The notes beneath the pieces are model-generated. The model was not told the DNA's origin, did not search any database, and saw only the letters and a program-made list of their open reading frames with translations. A stretch of 64,000 nt of DNA from Phenylobacterium koreense (GTDB taxonomy: Bacteria; Pseudomonadota; Alphaproteobacteria; Caulobacterales; Caulobacteraceae): NCBI RefSeq assembly GCF_040545335.1, contig NZ_JBEPLU010000001.1:1426001-1490000 (forward strand), in the 5' to 3' direction. This document shows positions 38,084 through 46,641 of the stretch, piece by piece. Each line of letters opens with the position of its first letter. Within the stretch, counting starts at the first letter, position 1. A program made the position numbers and the translations under genes.

Positions 38084-39756
38084 CCGAACACCCCGTGCAT
38101 CCACCAGCGGGCCGGCGCACCGGCCTCATAGAGCCCCTCGCGATAGACCCAGAAGCGCGCGCCTTCCTGGTCCTCGACCCGGTAATAGTCGCGGACATGG
38201 CGGACGTCGGTCTCGTCGATGTCGCCCCGCCACCATTCCTCGCCGATGCGTTCGGGCCCCTCTGCGTGCAGGACGCGGTGGACGCGCTTGCGCCACTGGA
38301 ACTGCCGGGGCGGATCGTCCGGCGTCAGGGCCATGACGTTCTCCAGCGGCTCGGGCTGGCGGAAGAGACGCATGGGCCGAGGCGCCTCAGGGTTCCAGGC
38401 GCGCGGCGGAACCGGGGCCAGGGGCGCGGCGGGGCGGGCCGACAGCTCTGGCACGTGGCTCTGCACCGGCGCGCTCTTCCAGACCCGGCCCTCGCCCAGG
38501 CGGTTGCTGAGCCGGTCCACCAGCGGCGCCAGCCCATCCTCCACCGCAGCCTCGGCGCTGGCGTCCAGGCGGACCTGGCGACCGGCGACGGGCTCCACCT
38601 CCTCGGCTTCCAGGGTGACCACCTCGATCCCGAAATCCGGGTCGATGGTCTCGAGCTTGGGGCCGAAGAGCTTGGCGATGCGGACCGGGTCGCGCGCCGC
38701 CAGGGCCAGCCCCACTTCCAGCGGCAGGGCCTGACCGTCCACCCGATGGAAGGCGATGCGATAGCGACGCGCGCCTTGTCCTTCCCGCTCCAGCCGGGCG
38801 CAGAGCTTGGCGGCGACGTCGCGCGTCACCCTCTGCAGGTCTTCCAGGGCGCTGATCGGCTCGAAGAAGGCCAGGCGCGCGAACCAGGGATGCGGCGGCC
38901 GCCGATAGGTCAGGGCCTCGCTCGCCCGGCCCATGGCCTGGTCGATCCGCATCAGGGTGTGCTGGCCGAACCGCCGGGCCAGGGGCGCGCGCGGCATGCC
39001 GAGGATCTGGAACAGCATCCGCAGGCCCAACCGCTCCATCTGGGCGGCGGCTTCCGGCTCCAGGCGCAGGGCGGCCGGCGGCAGATAGGCCATCAGGTCG
39101 GCCTGGCCGCCCGGTGGGACGATGATCTCCGCGCCCTTGCCGAAATGGGCGAAGGCCCAAGCCGCGCCCGGCGTGTCGGCCACTGCACAGCGCATGAAGA
39201 TCCCGTTGGCCGCCAGTCGCGCCCGATAGTCGGACACCAGTTGCGCCTCGCCACCCCACAGGTGGTCGACTCCGCTGATGTCGAGGAATAGGCCGTCCGA
39301 CGCATCCTCGGCGACGGCCGGCGAAAACCGCACCGACCAGTCGGCCAGGGCGGTCAGGGCCTCGGCGTCGGCCTCCGGCTCGGCCTCGGCGGTGGCAAGG
39401 CCCGGGACCAGCGCCATGGCGTCGGTCACCTTCTGCCCTGCGAACAGGCCCAGCTTCCGCCCCGCCTTGTCCACCGCTGCGAGGCGACGGACGCTCTTGA
39501 CGGTTTCGATCAGCGCGAAACCAGATGCTCCCCCCCTGGGGGAGCTGTCAGCCGAACGGCTGACGGAGGGGGCCTCCCCGCCAGGGGAGGTTACCGCGAT
39601 GGGGGTCGTCTGTTTCGCAGCCCCCTCCGTCTCGATGCTTCGTATCGATCCACCTCCCCCAACGGGGGGAGATCGGGGTTCAGCTCGCCAGGCGTTGCGG
39701 CGGCGCCAGTTCGCGATCGCCCAGTTCGGCGACCAGGCGCAAAGGATGCGGGCCAT
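38080..39756 (-). CDS. imuB: ImuB, Y-family-like mutasome protein with an in-frame repeat insert
   Basis: A 558-residue catalytically inactive Y-family-like protein that bridges DnaE2, ImuA and the sliding clamp in known systems. [20 protein letters not shown] is the N-terminus; [17 protein letters not shown] resumes normal homology at residue 80. Residues about 28-77 (rich in Gly, Pro and Ser) are encoded by a copy of the dispersed palindromic repeat, read in frame. The rest ([37 protein letters not shown], the [12 protein letters not shown] region and [11 protein letters not shown] end) is typical. The start at 39756 has GGGAGG six bases upstream and overlaps imuA by 77 nt. It overlaps dnaE2 by four. 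Confidence 0.92.
   Translation of the reverse strand: MARILCAWSPNWAIANWRRRNAWRAEPRSPPVGGGGSIRSIETEGAAKQTTPIAVTSPGGEAPSVSRSADSSPRGGASGFALIETVKSVRRLAAVDKAGRKLGLFAGQKVTDAMALVPGLATAEAEPEADAEALTALADWSVRFSPAVAEDASDGLFLDISGVDHLWGGEAQLVSDYRARLAANGIFMRCAVADTPGAAWAFAHFGKGAEIIVPPGGQADLMAYLPPAALRLEPEAAAQMERLGLRMLFQILGMPRAPLARRFGQHTLMRIDQAMGRASEALTYRRPPHPWFARLAFFEPISALEDLQRVTRDVAAKLCARLEREGQGARRYRIAFHRVDGQALPLEVGLALAARDPVRIAKLFGPKLETIDPDFGIEVVTLEAEEVEPVAGRQVRLDASAEAAVEDGLAPLVDRLSNRLGEGRVWKSAPVQSHVPELSARPAAPLAPVPPRAWNPEAPRPMRLFRQPEPLENVMALTPDDPPRQFQWRKRVHRVLHAEGPERIGEEWWRGDIDETDVRHVRDYYRVEDQEGARFWVYREGLYEAGAPARWWMHGVFG
39527..39674. repeat. Dispersed palindromic repeat, copy B, inside imuB
   Basis: The reverse complement matches copy A at 10149-10277 block by block: CTCCCCC-CGTT-GGGGGAGG, GATCGATACGAAGCATCGAG, ACGGAGGGGGC, GTCAGCC-GTTC-GGCTGAC and CTCCCCC-AGG-GGGGGAG. 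The element begins a few bases after the imuA stop and contributes about 50 codons to imuB without a stop. Confidence 0.88.
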
Positions 39757-40462
39757 TCTTGGCCTCCCAGACATAGGCGGCGCTCGCCTCCATCAGCCAG
39801 GCGCCGCTCCGTCCGCCGCGGCAACGCTCCAGCTCCGCGCGCCAGCGCGGGGGGCCAAGGCCAAACTCTCCCGGGCCAGGTTCGCTGGCCGCAGGCGTGA
39901 TCTTCCATCGCGTGGCGGCGGCCGAGCCCGCCGTCCCCTTCCGGCCCATCCCGCCGAAGGGACGCCGCCGGATGACGAAGCCGGTGGCGCCATGGGCCTC
40001 GCAGGCCAGTTGCAGCCGGCGGCCGGCGGTCAAGTCCACCGCCTCGACCTCGGCGAAGACGGCGGCGACGCCCACCGTCGCAAGGGCGTCCTCGGCCACG
40101 GCCAGGGCTTCGTCCTCGTCCCGAGCGCAGACCTGGATCAGGCGTTCGACCGGGAACCCCAGCCCCATCAGGCCGGGCGCAAAGAGGTCGTCCCGCCGCA
40201 GGATCCAGACCGCCTCACCCCGACGGGCCAGAGGCGCAGCGACCAGGGCGGCAAAGGCCGCCGCAGACGCGCCCGTCTCGGTCTCCATCCCCTCTCCGAA
40301 GAACTCGTGCCACTGGCCCAACGGCAAGCCGCCGCCCGACAGGCAGCGGTCCAGGGCGGCCGCCCCGAACGGCAAGGACTCGGATTCCACCCGTCCCCCC
40401 GCCTCGATCGCGGAGATCTTCGCCTTGAGAGCCGCCAGGCGGCCATCGCGAAAACCGGACAT
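39680..40462 (-). CDS. imuA: ImuA, RecA-like SOS mutagenesis protein
   Basis: A 260-residue RecA/SulA-like protein required with ImuB and DnaE2 for damage-induced mutagenesis. MSGFRDGRLAALKAKISAIE opens the protein, followed by LPFGAAALDRCLSGGGLPLGQWHEFFGEG, AVWILRRDDLFAPGLMGLG and CEAHGATGFVIRRRPFG. The start at 40462 is the first in-frame ATG with GAGGG close by; a much longer open frame to 41671 is a shadow of the opposite-strand gene. A GTTC-N7-GTTC LexA box lies 15 bp upstream. Its 3' end overlaps imuB by 77 nt. Confidence 0.93.
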   Translation of the reverse strand: MSGFRDGRLAALKAKISAIEAGGRVESESLPFGAAALDRCLSGGGLPLGQWHEFFGEGMETETGASAAAFAALVAAPLARRGEAVWILRRDDLFAPGLMGLGFPVERLIQVCARDEDEALAVAEDALATVGVAAVFAEVEAVDLTAGRRLQLACEAHGATGFVIRRRPFGGMGRKGTAGSAAATRWKITPAASEPGPGEFGLGPPRWRAELERCRGGRSGAWLMEASAAYVWEAKNGPHPLRLVAELGDRELAPPQRLAS

Positions 40463-40476
40463 GCCCTCATTCCTAA

Positions 40477-40491
40477 GTTCTATTTTTGTTC
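40477..40491 (-). promoter_or_regulatory. LexA (SOS) box of imuA-imuB-dnaE2
   Basis: GTTCTATTTTTGTTC on the + strand fits the alphaproteobacterial LexA operator GTTC-N7-GTTC exactly. It lies 15 bp upstream of imuA, in an AT-rich promoter region shared with the divergent BNR-protein gene. SOS control of this operon is known in related bacteria. Confidence 0.85.
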
Positions 40492-40585
40492 TAGTTTTAG
40501 ACTCCCAAGAGTCAAGCACCTCAAGGTGGCGCCTCCTCAGACGGAGGAGTGTTATGCTGGCTGGAAATGGACGTGAGGGAGCGAC

Positions 40586-41710
40586 ATGTCCGCCGCAATC
40601 CAGCTTCTCGTCGGCACCCGCAAAGGGGCCTGGATCTATCGAAGCGACGAGGCACGACAGGAGTGGTCGGTGCAAGGCCCGATCTTCCTGGGCCATATCG
40701 TCAATCACCTGGTCCTCGATCCCAGGGATGGAAAGACCCTGCTGATGGCCGCGTCCACCGGCCACCTCGGCCCCACCATCTTCCGCTCGGTCGACAGCGG
40801 CCAGACCTGGACCGAGGCCCAGCAGCCCCCGGCCTTTCCGAGGGCCGCTGGCGACGGGCCGGCGCGGGCGGTGGACCACAGCTTCTGGCTGGAGCCGGGC
40901 CATGCCAGCGAGCCCGGAGTCTGGTGGGCCGGCACCTCGCCGCCCGGCCTCTTCCGCAGCGCCGATGGCGGTGTCACCTGGGAGAGCGTCGCAGGGTTCA
41001 ACGACCATCCGAAATACTGGGACTGGTGTCCCGCCGATGGCGGCACGCCCGACGGCGCCTTGCTCAACCAGATCCAGATCGACCCCCGCGACAAGGCGCA
41101 CATCTATATCGCCACCTCCACCGCCGGTGTGTTCGAGAGCCTGGATGAAGGCGCGAACTGGCGGCCGCTCAACCAGGGCGTGGAGGCCAATTTCCTTCCC
41201 GATCCCTATCCGGAATACGGCCAGGACGCTCACTACATCGCGCTCGCCCCGACCATGCCCGACCGCATCTGGCAGCAGAACCATTGCGGCATATATCGGC
41301 TGGACCGGCCCGCCGAGCGCTGGGATCGAATCGGCGCCGCCATGCCGGGCGAGGTCGGCGATATCGGCTTCACCATCGTTCCCCATCCGCGCGACGCCGA
41401 CACTGCCTGGGTCTTCCCCATGGACGGCACCGAGGTCTGGCCCAGGACCAGTCCTGGCGGCAGGCCCGCCGTCTATCGCACTCGCGACGCCGGCCGCAGT
41501 TGGGAGCGTCAGGACAGCGGCTTCCCCGCCGAGCAGGGCTGGTTCACCGTCAAGCGCCAGGCCTTTTGCGCGGACGCAGGCGCTCCAGTCGGGCTCTATC
41601 TCGGCGCGACCAATGGCGAGGTCTGGATGAGCGACGACGAGGGCGCGGCCTGGCGTCCGGTCGCCCGGCATCTACCGGAGATCTATTCGGTGGTGGCGGC
41701 GCCGCTCTGA
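40586..41710 (+). CDS. BNR/sialidase-like beta-propeller protein
   Basis: A 374-residue cytosolic beta-propeller. Repeated Asp-box-like motifs are visible: RSVDSGQTW, RSADGGVTW, ESLDEGANW, RTRDAGRSW and MSDDEGAAW, one per blade (S/T-x-D-x-G-x-T/S-W). Such folds occur in sialidases and VPS10-like proteins, but no enzymatic residues can be confidently assigned. GAGGGAG precedes the ATG. The stop overlaps the start of a MoaD/ThiS-like gene by one base (TGATG). It is divergent from imuA across a promoter region with a LexA box. Confidence 0.82.
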   Translation: MSAAIQLLVGTRKGAWIYRSDEARQEWSVQGPIFLGHIVNHLVLDPRDGKTLLMAASTGHLGPTIFRSVDSGQTWTEAQQPPAFPRAAGDGPARAVDHSFWLEPGHASEPGVWWAGTSPPGLFRSADGGVTWESVAGFNDHPKYWDWCPADGGTPDGALLNQIQIDPRDKAHIYIATSTAGVFESLDEGANWRPLNQGVEANFLPDPYPEYGQDAHYIALAPTMPDRIWQQNHCGIYRLDRPAERWDRIGAAMPGEVGDIGFTIVPHPRDADTAWVFPMDGTEVWPRTSPGGRPAVYRTRDAGRSWERQDSGFPAEQGWFTVKRQAFCADAGAPVGLYLGATNGEVWMSDDEGAAWRPVARHLPEIYSVVAAPL

Positions 41711-41973
41711 TGGTGCAGGTCTTCATTCCCTCGCAGCTCACCTCCTACACCGAAGGGGCCAGCCGGCTGGCAGCCGAGGGCGCGAGCATCGCCCAGGTGC
41801 TGGACGACCTGGACCGGCGCTTTCCCGGCCTGAAGTTCCGGGTCATCGACGAACAGGACCGCATCCGCCGGCATATGCGCATCTTCCGCAACGGCGACCG
41901 CGCCCAGGATATCGGCCTGGCCGTGAACGAGGCCGACGAGGTGCTGATCTTCGGCGCGTTGTCCGGAGGCTAG
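41710..41973 (+). CDS. MoaD/ThiS-like ubiquitin-fold protein
   Basis: Eighty-seven residues with a beta-grasp pattern (MVQVFIPSQLTSYTEGA, IAQVLDDLDRRFPGLKFRVI, VNEADEVLIFGALSGG). The C-terminal Gly-Gly is the residue pair that is adenylated and thiocarboxylated in sulfur-carrier proteins such as MoaD and ThiS. No MoeB- or MoaE-like partner lies nearby; instead it is coupled (TGATG) to the BNR propeller gene. The role is unknown; sulfur transfer or protein conjugation are possibilities. Its stop overlaps that of the convergent ParB-like gene. Confidence 0.82.
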   Translation: MVQVFIPSQLTSYTEGASRLAAEGASIAQVLDDLDRRFPGLKFRVIDEQDRIRRHMRIFRNGDRAQDIGLAVNEADEVLIFGALSGG

Positions 41974-42329
41974 AAGGGCAGGATCTCGTCCGGTTCGGGC
42001 GTCACCGGAAAGCGGACGGCGGCGATCTCGTCCTGGCCGGCGATCAGGGCCTTGGCGAGGCGGTGACCGCCGTCCATCAGCCGGCCTTCGGCGCAAAGGA
42101 TGACGGGATAGGCCGGATCGGCGTCGAGGATGCGCTTGGCGTGCCCGGCCACCTCGCGAACCGTCGGCCTATGGCGCTCGCCGAACCAGCAGTCGATCTC
42201 GAGCTCGGGAATGGCGGCCAGCTTGACGCGCTGCACCGGCAGGTCGGCGGCCAGGGCCCACAGGCGGTCGGTCCACCAGAGGCCGCGGCGGCCATCGGCA
42301 AGCGGACGAGTGTATTTGTCCCGGCTCAC
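41970..42329 (-). CDS. ParB-like-domain protein
   Basis: A 119-residue protein: MSRDKYTRPLADGRRGLWWTDRLW, VQRVKLAAIPELEIDCWFG, and VILCAEGRLMDGGHRLAKALIAGQ, whose D-G-x-H-R pattern resembles the ParB/Srx nuclease-like core (DGxHR). It lacks a helix-turn-helix, so it is not a partition protein. The start is GTG, with GGAGG just upstream and a GTGA overlap with the YjbR-like gene. The function is unknown. Confidence 0.65.
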   Translation of the reverse strand: MSRDKYTRPLADGRRGLWWTDRLWALAADLPVQRVKLAAIPELEIDCWFGERHRPTVREVAGHAKRILDADPAYPVILCAEGRLMDGGHRLAKALIAGQDEIAAVRFPVTPEPDEILPF

Positions 42330-42709
42330 GGCGCCTCCAGCAATTTGCTGAGCTTCTTGGGCGCGATGGCGACGTAGCTCTGCCACAACCACGCCTTCAG
42401 CGTATCGAGCTCGGCGAGGATATCATCCTGCGGACCGAAGTCGGCGATGACCCAGTTGTGCTGCTTGTACCAGCCCTTTGCCTCGCGCACGAAGGGCAGG
42501 TCCGCGACCATCTCGGCGGAGATCGGCAGCTTGACGATGATGGTGAGGGCGTCGGCGGGCTGGGCCTTGTCGCCGAAGACGGCGAACCCCTTCTTCTGAA
42601 CATAGAGGCCGCGTGTGAACCCCCAGCTCGGGCCGGTGTTCGCCTCGGGAAAGGTCAGGCCATAGGCCGTGAGCAGGGCCTCGGCGCGCTGATGGGGCGT
42701 CTCGGGCAT
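42326..42709 (-). CDS. MmcQ/YjbR-family protein
   Basis: A 127-residue MmcQ/YjbR (CyaY-like fold) protein. AEALLTAYGLTFPEANTGPSWGFTRGLYVQKKGFAVFGD carries the family's L-P-x-x-x-x-x-P-W-G pattern, and WYKQHNWVIADFG the later W-x-x-x-x-W-V motif. The family is thought to bind DNA or small ligands; its role is not settled. GGAGG precedes the ATG at 42709. It overlaps the ParB-like gene by four bases (GTGA). Confidence 0.82.
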   Translation of the reverse strand: MPETPHQRAEALLTAYGLTFPEANTGPSWGFTRGLYVQKKGFAVFGDKAQPADALTIIVKLPISAEMVADLPFVREAKGWYKQHNWVIADFGPQDDILAELDTLKAWLWQSYVAIAPKKLSKLLEAP

Positions 42710-42785
42710 TGGGGCCTCCTTCGGGAGGAAGCCGAGGGTGCGCGAGACCGCGCCGCCTAGCAAGACGGCGCGGCCCCCGCGGGGG

Positions 42786-44360
42786 TCAGAACTGCAGGTT
42801 ACGCGCTTCCTTGACGTGCGGCAGGTCGCGGACCTTTGCGATCAGGTCTTCCGGCGCTTCCTGGTCCACGCCGATCAGGGCGATGGCGTCCTCGCCGGCC
42901 GAGACACGGCCGAGGTTGAAAGTCGCGATGTTCACGCCCTTCTCCGCCAGCAGCGCGCCGATGGCGCCGATGAAGCCCGGCTTGTCGAGGTTGTTCACAT
43001 AGAGCATGGCCGGAGCGAATGGAGCGTCCAGCTCCATGCCCTTCACCTCGATGATCCGCGGCGCGCCGGCCACCACGGTGCCCGCGAAGGAGCGCTTGCC
43101 AAGGGCCGTGGTGACGGTGATCCGCACCAGGCTTTCATAGATCGGCGAGTCGTCCTGCTTGCTTTCCGAGACGGTGATGCCGCGATCCTTGGCCACGGCC
43201 GGGGCCGAGACCATGTTCACCTCGGCCAGCATTGGGCGCAGGACGCCGGCCAGGGCGGCGGCGGTCAGCGGACGGGTATTGAGGTTGGCGACTTCACCTT
43301 CGTAGGCGATGTCGACGGCCTTCACCTCGACGTCGACCATCTGGCCGGCGAAGGCGCCCAGGCGCTCTGCCAGAGCCACGAAGGGCTTCAGCTTCGGCGC
43401 TTCGTCGGCAGTGACCGACGGGCTGTTGAGGGCGTTGGAGACCGCGCCGGTGAGCAGGTAGTCGCTCATCTGCTCGGCCACCTGCAGGGCGACGTTCTCC
43501 TGGGCTTCAAGGGTCGAGGCGCCCAGGTGCGGGGTGGCGACGAAGTTCTCGGCGCCGAACAGCACGTTCTCCTTGGCCGGTTCCTCGACGAAGACGTCGA
43601 AGGCGGCGCCGCCGACGTGACCTTCGTCCAGCAGCTTGCGCAGGGCCGCTTCATCGACCAGGCCGCCACGGGCGCAGTTGATGACCAGCACGCCCTTCTT
43701 GGTCTTGGCGAGGTTTTCGGCCGACAGGATGTTGCGGGTCTTGTCGGTCAGCGGGGTGTGCAGGGTGATGACGTCGGCGCGGGCCAGCAGGTCTTCCAGC
43801 TCGACCTTCTCCACGCCGATCTCGACGGCGCGTTCCGGCGACAGGAAGGGGTCGTAGGCGATGACCTTCATCTTCAGGCCATTGGCGCGGTCGGCGACGA
43901 TGCCGCCGATGTTGCCGGCGCCAATCAGGCCCAGGGTCTTGGCGTAGAGCTCCACGCCCATGAAGCGGTTCTTTTCCCACTTGCCGCCCTGAGTCGAGAG
44001 GTCGGCGGCCGGCAGTTGGCGGGCCAGGGCGAACATCATGGCGATGGCGTGTTCGGCGGTGGTGATCGAGTTGCCGAACGGGGTGTTCATCACCACGATC
44101 CCTTTGGAGGTCGCGGCGGGAATGTCGACATTGTCGACGCCGATGCCGGCGCGGCCGATGACCTTCAGGTTCTTGGCGGCGGCGATGACATCCTTGTCGG
44201 CCTTGGTGGCCGAGCGGACGGCCAGGCCGTCGTAGTCGCCGATGATCTTCAGCAGCTCTTCCTTGGAAAGGCCGGTCTTCACGTCGGCGTCGACGCCGCG
44301 TTGCTTGAAGATTTCGATGGCGGCGGGGCTCAGTTTGTCGGCGATGAGTACGCGGGGCAT
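42786..44360 (-). CDS. serA: D-3-phosphoglycerate dehydrogenase
   Basis: A 524-residue long-form SerA, first enzyme of serine biosynthesis. The substrate domain starts MPRVLIADKLSPAAIEIF; NAD binding is at LGLIGAGNIGGIVADRA; VINCARGGLVDEAAL and PHLGASTLEAQENVALQV hold catalytic Arg, Glu and His regions. The ASB domain and a C-terminal ACT domain (LYVNNLDKPGFIGAIGALLAEKG), the serine feedback site, follow. It lies 84 nt after serC on the same strand, with a GC hairpin between. Confidence 0.97.
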   Translation of the reverse strand: MPRVLIADKLSPAAIEIFKQRGVDADVKTGLSKEELLKIIGDYDGLAVRSATKADKDVIAAAKNLKVIGRAGIGVDNVDIPAATSKGIVVMNTPFGNSITTAEHAIAMMFALARQLPAADLSTQGGKWEKNRFMGVELYAKTLGLIGAGNIGGIVADRANGLKMKVIAYDPFLSPERAVEIGVEKVELEDLLARADVITLHTPLTDKTRNILSAENLAKTKKGVLVINCARGGLVDEAALRKLLDEGHVGGAAFDVFVEEPAKENVLFGAENFVATPHLGASTLEAQENVALQVAEQMSDYLLTGAVSNALNSPSVTADEAPKLKPFVALAERLGAFAGQMVDVEVKAVDIAYEGEVANLNTRPLTAAALAGVLRPMLAEVNMVSAPAVAKDRGITVSESKQDDSPIYESLVRITVTTALGKRSFAGTVVAGAPRIIEVKGMELDAPFAPAMLYVNNLDKPGFIGAIGALLAEKGVNIATFNLGRVSAGEDAIALIGVDQEAPEDLIAKVRDLPHVKEARNLQF

Positions 44361-44387
44361 GTGCGGTGTCCTTGCGGATTGGGGTGT

Positions 44388-44434
44388 GCGCCCTCGCCCC
44401 GCACCGGAGTCCGGGCGCGGGTCGGCGAGGGCGC
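44388..44434 (-). other. GC-rich hairpin between serC and serA
   Basis: GCGCCCTCGCC at 44388-44398 pairs with GGCGAGGGCGC at 44424-44434, an 11-bp perfect stem with a 25-nt loop that can fold further. There is no U-tract on either strand, so it is more likely an RNA processing or stability element in the serC-serA message than a terminator. Confidence 0.4.
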
Positions 44435-44444
44435 TAAGGCTTGA

Positions 44445-45614
44445 TCAGGCGGCTTGGAGCTGTTCGAGCGTGGTCGCGAAGGCCCAGTCGAGCCAGGGCG
44501 TCAGGGCTTCGAGGTCGGAGGCCTCGACCGTGGCGCCGCACCAGATGCGCAGGCCGGCCGGGGCGTCCCGGTAACCGCCGATGTCCAGGGCCGCGCCTTC
44601 CTTCTCGAGGACGCCGGCCAGCTTCTTGGCGAAGTCGGCCTGGACGTCGGCGGCGAGGCCGGTGACCCGCGGGTCGACCACCTTCAGGCAGACCGAGGTG
44701 TTGGACCGGGTGGCCGGATCGACCGCCAGGAAGTCCACCCAGCCGGTCTTGGCGACCCACTCGGCCACCACCGCCAAGTTGGCGTCGGCGCGGCGCTGCA
44801 TCTCGGCCAGACCGCCGATCTGAGCGCCCCACTTCAGGGCGTCGATGGCGTCTTCCACGCAGAGCATCGAAGGGGTGTTGATGGTCGCGCCTTCGAAGAT
44901 GTCCTTGGCCAGCTTGCCGGCCTTGGTCATGCGGAACAGCTTCGGCATCGGCCAGGCCGGGACGTAGCTTTCCAGCCGCTCCACCGCGCGGGGCGACAGG
45001 ATCAGGATGCCGTGGGCCCCTTCGCCACCGAGCGCCTTCTGCCAGGAGAAGGTCACCACATCGAGCTTGGCCCAATCGAGGTCCTGGGCGAAGGCGGCGC
45101 TGGTGGCGTCGCAGATGACGATGCCTTCACGGTCGGCGGCGATGAAATCGGCGTTCGGGACACGCACGCCCGAGGTGGTGCCGTTCCAGGTGAAGACCAG
45201 GTCGGCGTCCTTGCGCACCTTGGTCAGGTCCGGCAACTCGCCGTAGGGGGCGTCCAGCACCTCGGCGGGAAGCTTCAGTTGCTTGACGACGTCCGTGACC
45301 CAGTCCTTGCCGAAGCTCTCGAAGGCCAGCAGTTGGACCGGGCGCGGGCCGAGCATCGACCACAGGGCCATTTCCACGGCGCCGGTGTCCGATCCGGGCA
45401 CGATGCCAATCAGGAAATCTTCCGGAACCTCCAGCACCTGGCGGGTGCGGTCGATCGCTTCCTGCAGGCGCGCCTTGCCCAGCTTGGAGCGGTGCGAGCG
45501 ACCGAGGACGGCGTTCTGGAGATTTTCGGGGGTCCAGCCGGGGCGCTTGGCGCACGGGCCGGAAGAAAACTCGGGGCGAGCCGGGCGCATGGCCGGCTTG
45601 GCGAGGGTCGTCAT
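44445..45614 (-). CDS. serC: Phosphoserine aminotransferase
   Basis: A 389-residue PLP enzyme of serine (and pyridoxal) biosynthesis. [17 protein letters not shown] is the alphaproteobacterial SerC N-terminus; [21 protein letters not shown] contains the Schiff-base Lys, and [13 protein letters not shown] and ICDATSAAF are conserved. The ATG at 45614 has GGGAG about 8 nt upstream; an in-frame ATG at 45629 does not. A structured leader precedes it. Confidence 0.95.
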   Translation of the reverse strand: MTTLAKPAMRPARPEFSSGPCAKRPGWTPENLQNAVLGRSHRSKLGKARLQEAIDRTRQVLEVPEDFLIGIVPGSDTGAVEMALWSMLGPRPVQLLAFESFGKDWVTDVVKQLKLPAEVLDAPYGELPDLTKVRKDADLVFTWNGTTSGVRVPNADFIAADREGIVICDATSAAFAQDLDWAKLDVVTFSWQKALGGEGAHGILILSPRAVERLESYVPAWPMPKLFRMTKAGKLAKDIFEGATINTPSMLCVEDAIDALKWGAQIGGLAEMQRRADANLAVVAEWVAKTGWVDFLAVDPATRSNTSVCLKVVDPRVTGLAADVQADFAKKLAGVLEKEGAALDIGGYRDAPAGLRIWCGATVEASDLEALTPWLDWAFATTLEQLQAA

Positions 45615-45720
45615 AGCGATGTCTCCCATCCTTACAGATGAGCTGCGCCCCGTTGGGGAGGCGTGGCCCGCGGGCGACTAATGACGCTTTCGCTTTCGAA
45701 GCAAGCGAAAGTTTTGGCGC
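45615..45720 (-). ncRNA. Candidate serC leader motif
   Basis: The serC 5' region on the minus strand holds a perfect 9-bp hairpin (CTTTCGCTT at 45711-45703 with AAGCGAAAG at 45695-45687), then GTCATTAGTCGCCCGCGGG, a CCCC-AAC-GGGG hairpin and the stretch TAAGGATGGGAG before the ATG. A conserved leader called the serC motif has been described upstream of serC in Alphaproteobacteria. The position and the hairpin-rich layout fit it, but assignment is from memory and the boundaries are approximate. Confidence 0.5.
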
Positions 45721-45756
45721 CGCACAAAGAAGGTGTGGGCCGATGGGCCGACGGAC

Positions 45757-46218
45757 CTAGTTCTGGCGCGCCTGGGTGGGCGATTTCGCCGCAGGCTTCT
45801 GCGCCCGGCTCCGCTGCCACCAGGCCACGCAGGTTCCCACGGCCAGACAGATGCTGATGCCGAGGAAGTTCACGTTGTTGATCTTGATGTGCAGGATGTC
45901 GATCGGCCGCGAGGTCACCAGATAGAAGGCGTGCAGGCTGAACTGCGCGGCATAGAGCAGCATGACCCCGCCGAGCCAGAAGCTGGCGTAGCGAACGGCG
46001 ATGACCAGAAGGCAGAGCGCGGTGAGGCCATCGAGGGTGAGCCGCGCAAGGGACTGGGCCGACTGCGGCAGAACCAGTCCGCCAAGGATCGACAGCAATA
46101 CGTTCGCGCCGACGACGGCGCCGCCAAGCCTCTCGGCCGGTCCGCCCTTCCAGAGAGCGAGCAGCGAGATCCCCAAGGTGAGGGTGATCAGGCCAAGAAC
46201 GATCGGTGCTGTCGGCAT
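45757..46218 (-). CDS. Four-helix integral membrane protein, unknown
   Basis: A 153-residue inner-membrane protein with four predicted spans: IVLGLITLTLGISLLALW, GGAVVGANVLLSILGGLVLP, TALCLLVIAVRYASFWLGGVMLLYAAQ (probably one to two) and FLGISICLAVGTCVAWW. The cytosolic tail is Lys/Gln-rich. I do not recognise the family. It is transcribed toward serC from a site 66 nt downstream of the small helical-protein gene on the same strand. Confidence 0.7.
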   Translation of the reverse strand: MPTAPIVLGLITLTLGISLLALWKGGPAERLGGAVVGANVLLSILGGLVLPQSAQSLARLTLDGLTALCLLVIAVRYASFWLGGVMLLYAAQFSLHAFYLVTSRPIDILHIKINNVNFLGISICLAVGTCVAWWQRSRAQKPAAKSPTQARQN

Positions 46219-46284
46219 GATACTACGCCCCTAACTCTCATTAGGAGCGTAGCACCAGTTAAACTATTGCAACCAGTCTCGGGC

Positions 46285-46620
46285 TCAGCCGACCTGACGC
46301 ATGGTCGTAGCTTCGACCTTCCGGGCGTTGGCCGGCTTGTCCATGTAGCCAAGCTTGGTGCGGATGCCGAGGCGGAGCTGGGCTTCGGCGAGCTCGTTGT
46401 GGGCGCCGACCATGGCGGTCCGGGCTTCGCCCAGCGCCTGAATGGCCTCAACCATCTTCACCTGCACGTCGTCGGCGAAGACCAGCGAGGCGTTCACTTC
46501 GCTGCGAGCCTTCAGCAGGTCCGCGAGCAGTTCGGTGGCTTCGACCAGAGCTTGGTCCACCGCCGCTTCAGTCGAAAACAACTTGGTCGCGACGCGCTGC
46601 GCGACAAACACCTTTTCCAT
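46285..46620 (-). CDS. Small helical protein, unknown
   Basis: A 111-residue, almost wholly helical cytosolic protein (MEKVFVAQRVATKLFSTEAA, VDQALVEATELLADLLKARS, MVEAIQALGEARTAMVGAHNELAEAQLRLGIR). The heptad-like spacing of hydrophobic residues suggests a helical bundle or coiled coil. GGAGGGG precedes the ATG. Two near-consensus CtrA sites lie within 60 bp upstream, so it may be cell-cycle regulated. I do not recognise the family. Confidence 0.7.
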   Translation of the reverse strand: MEKVFVAQRVATKLFSTEAAVDQALVEATELLADLLKARSEVNASLVFADDVQVKMVEAIQALGEARTAMVGAHNELAEAQLRLGIRTKLGYMDKPANARKVEATTMRQVG

Positions 46621-46641
46621 GGGGGAGCCCCTCCGAAGGAT

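Noticed and set aside
39680..41671. 663-residue frame as one protein
   Set aside because: Only the last 260 residues are ImuA-like; the upstream part is antisense to the BNR propeller gene.
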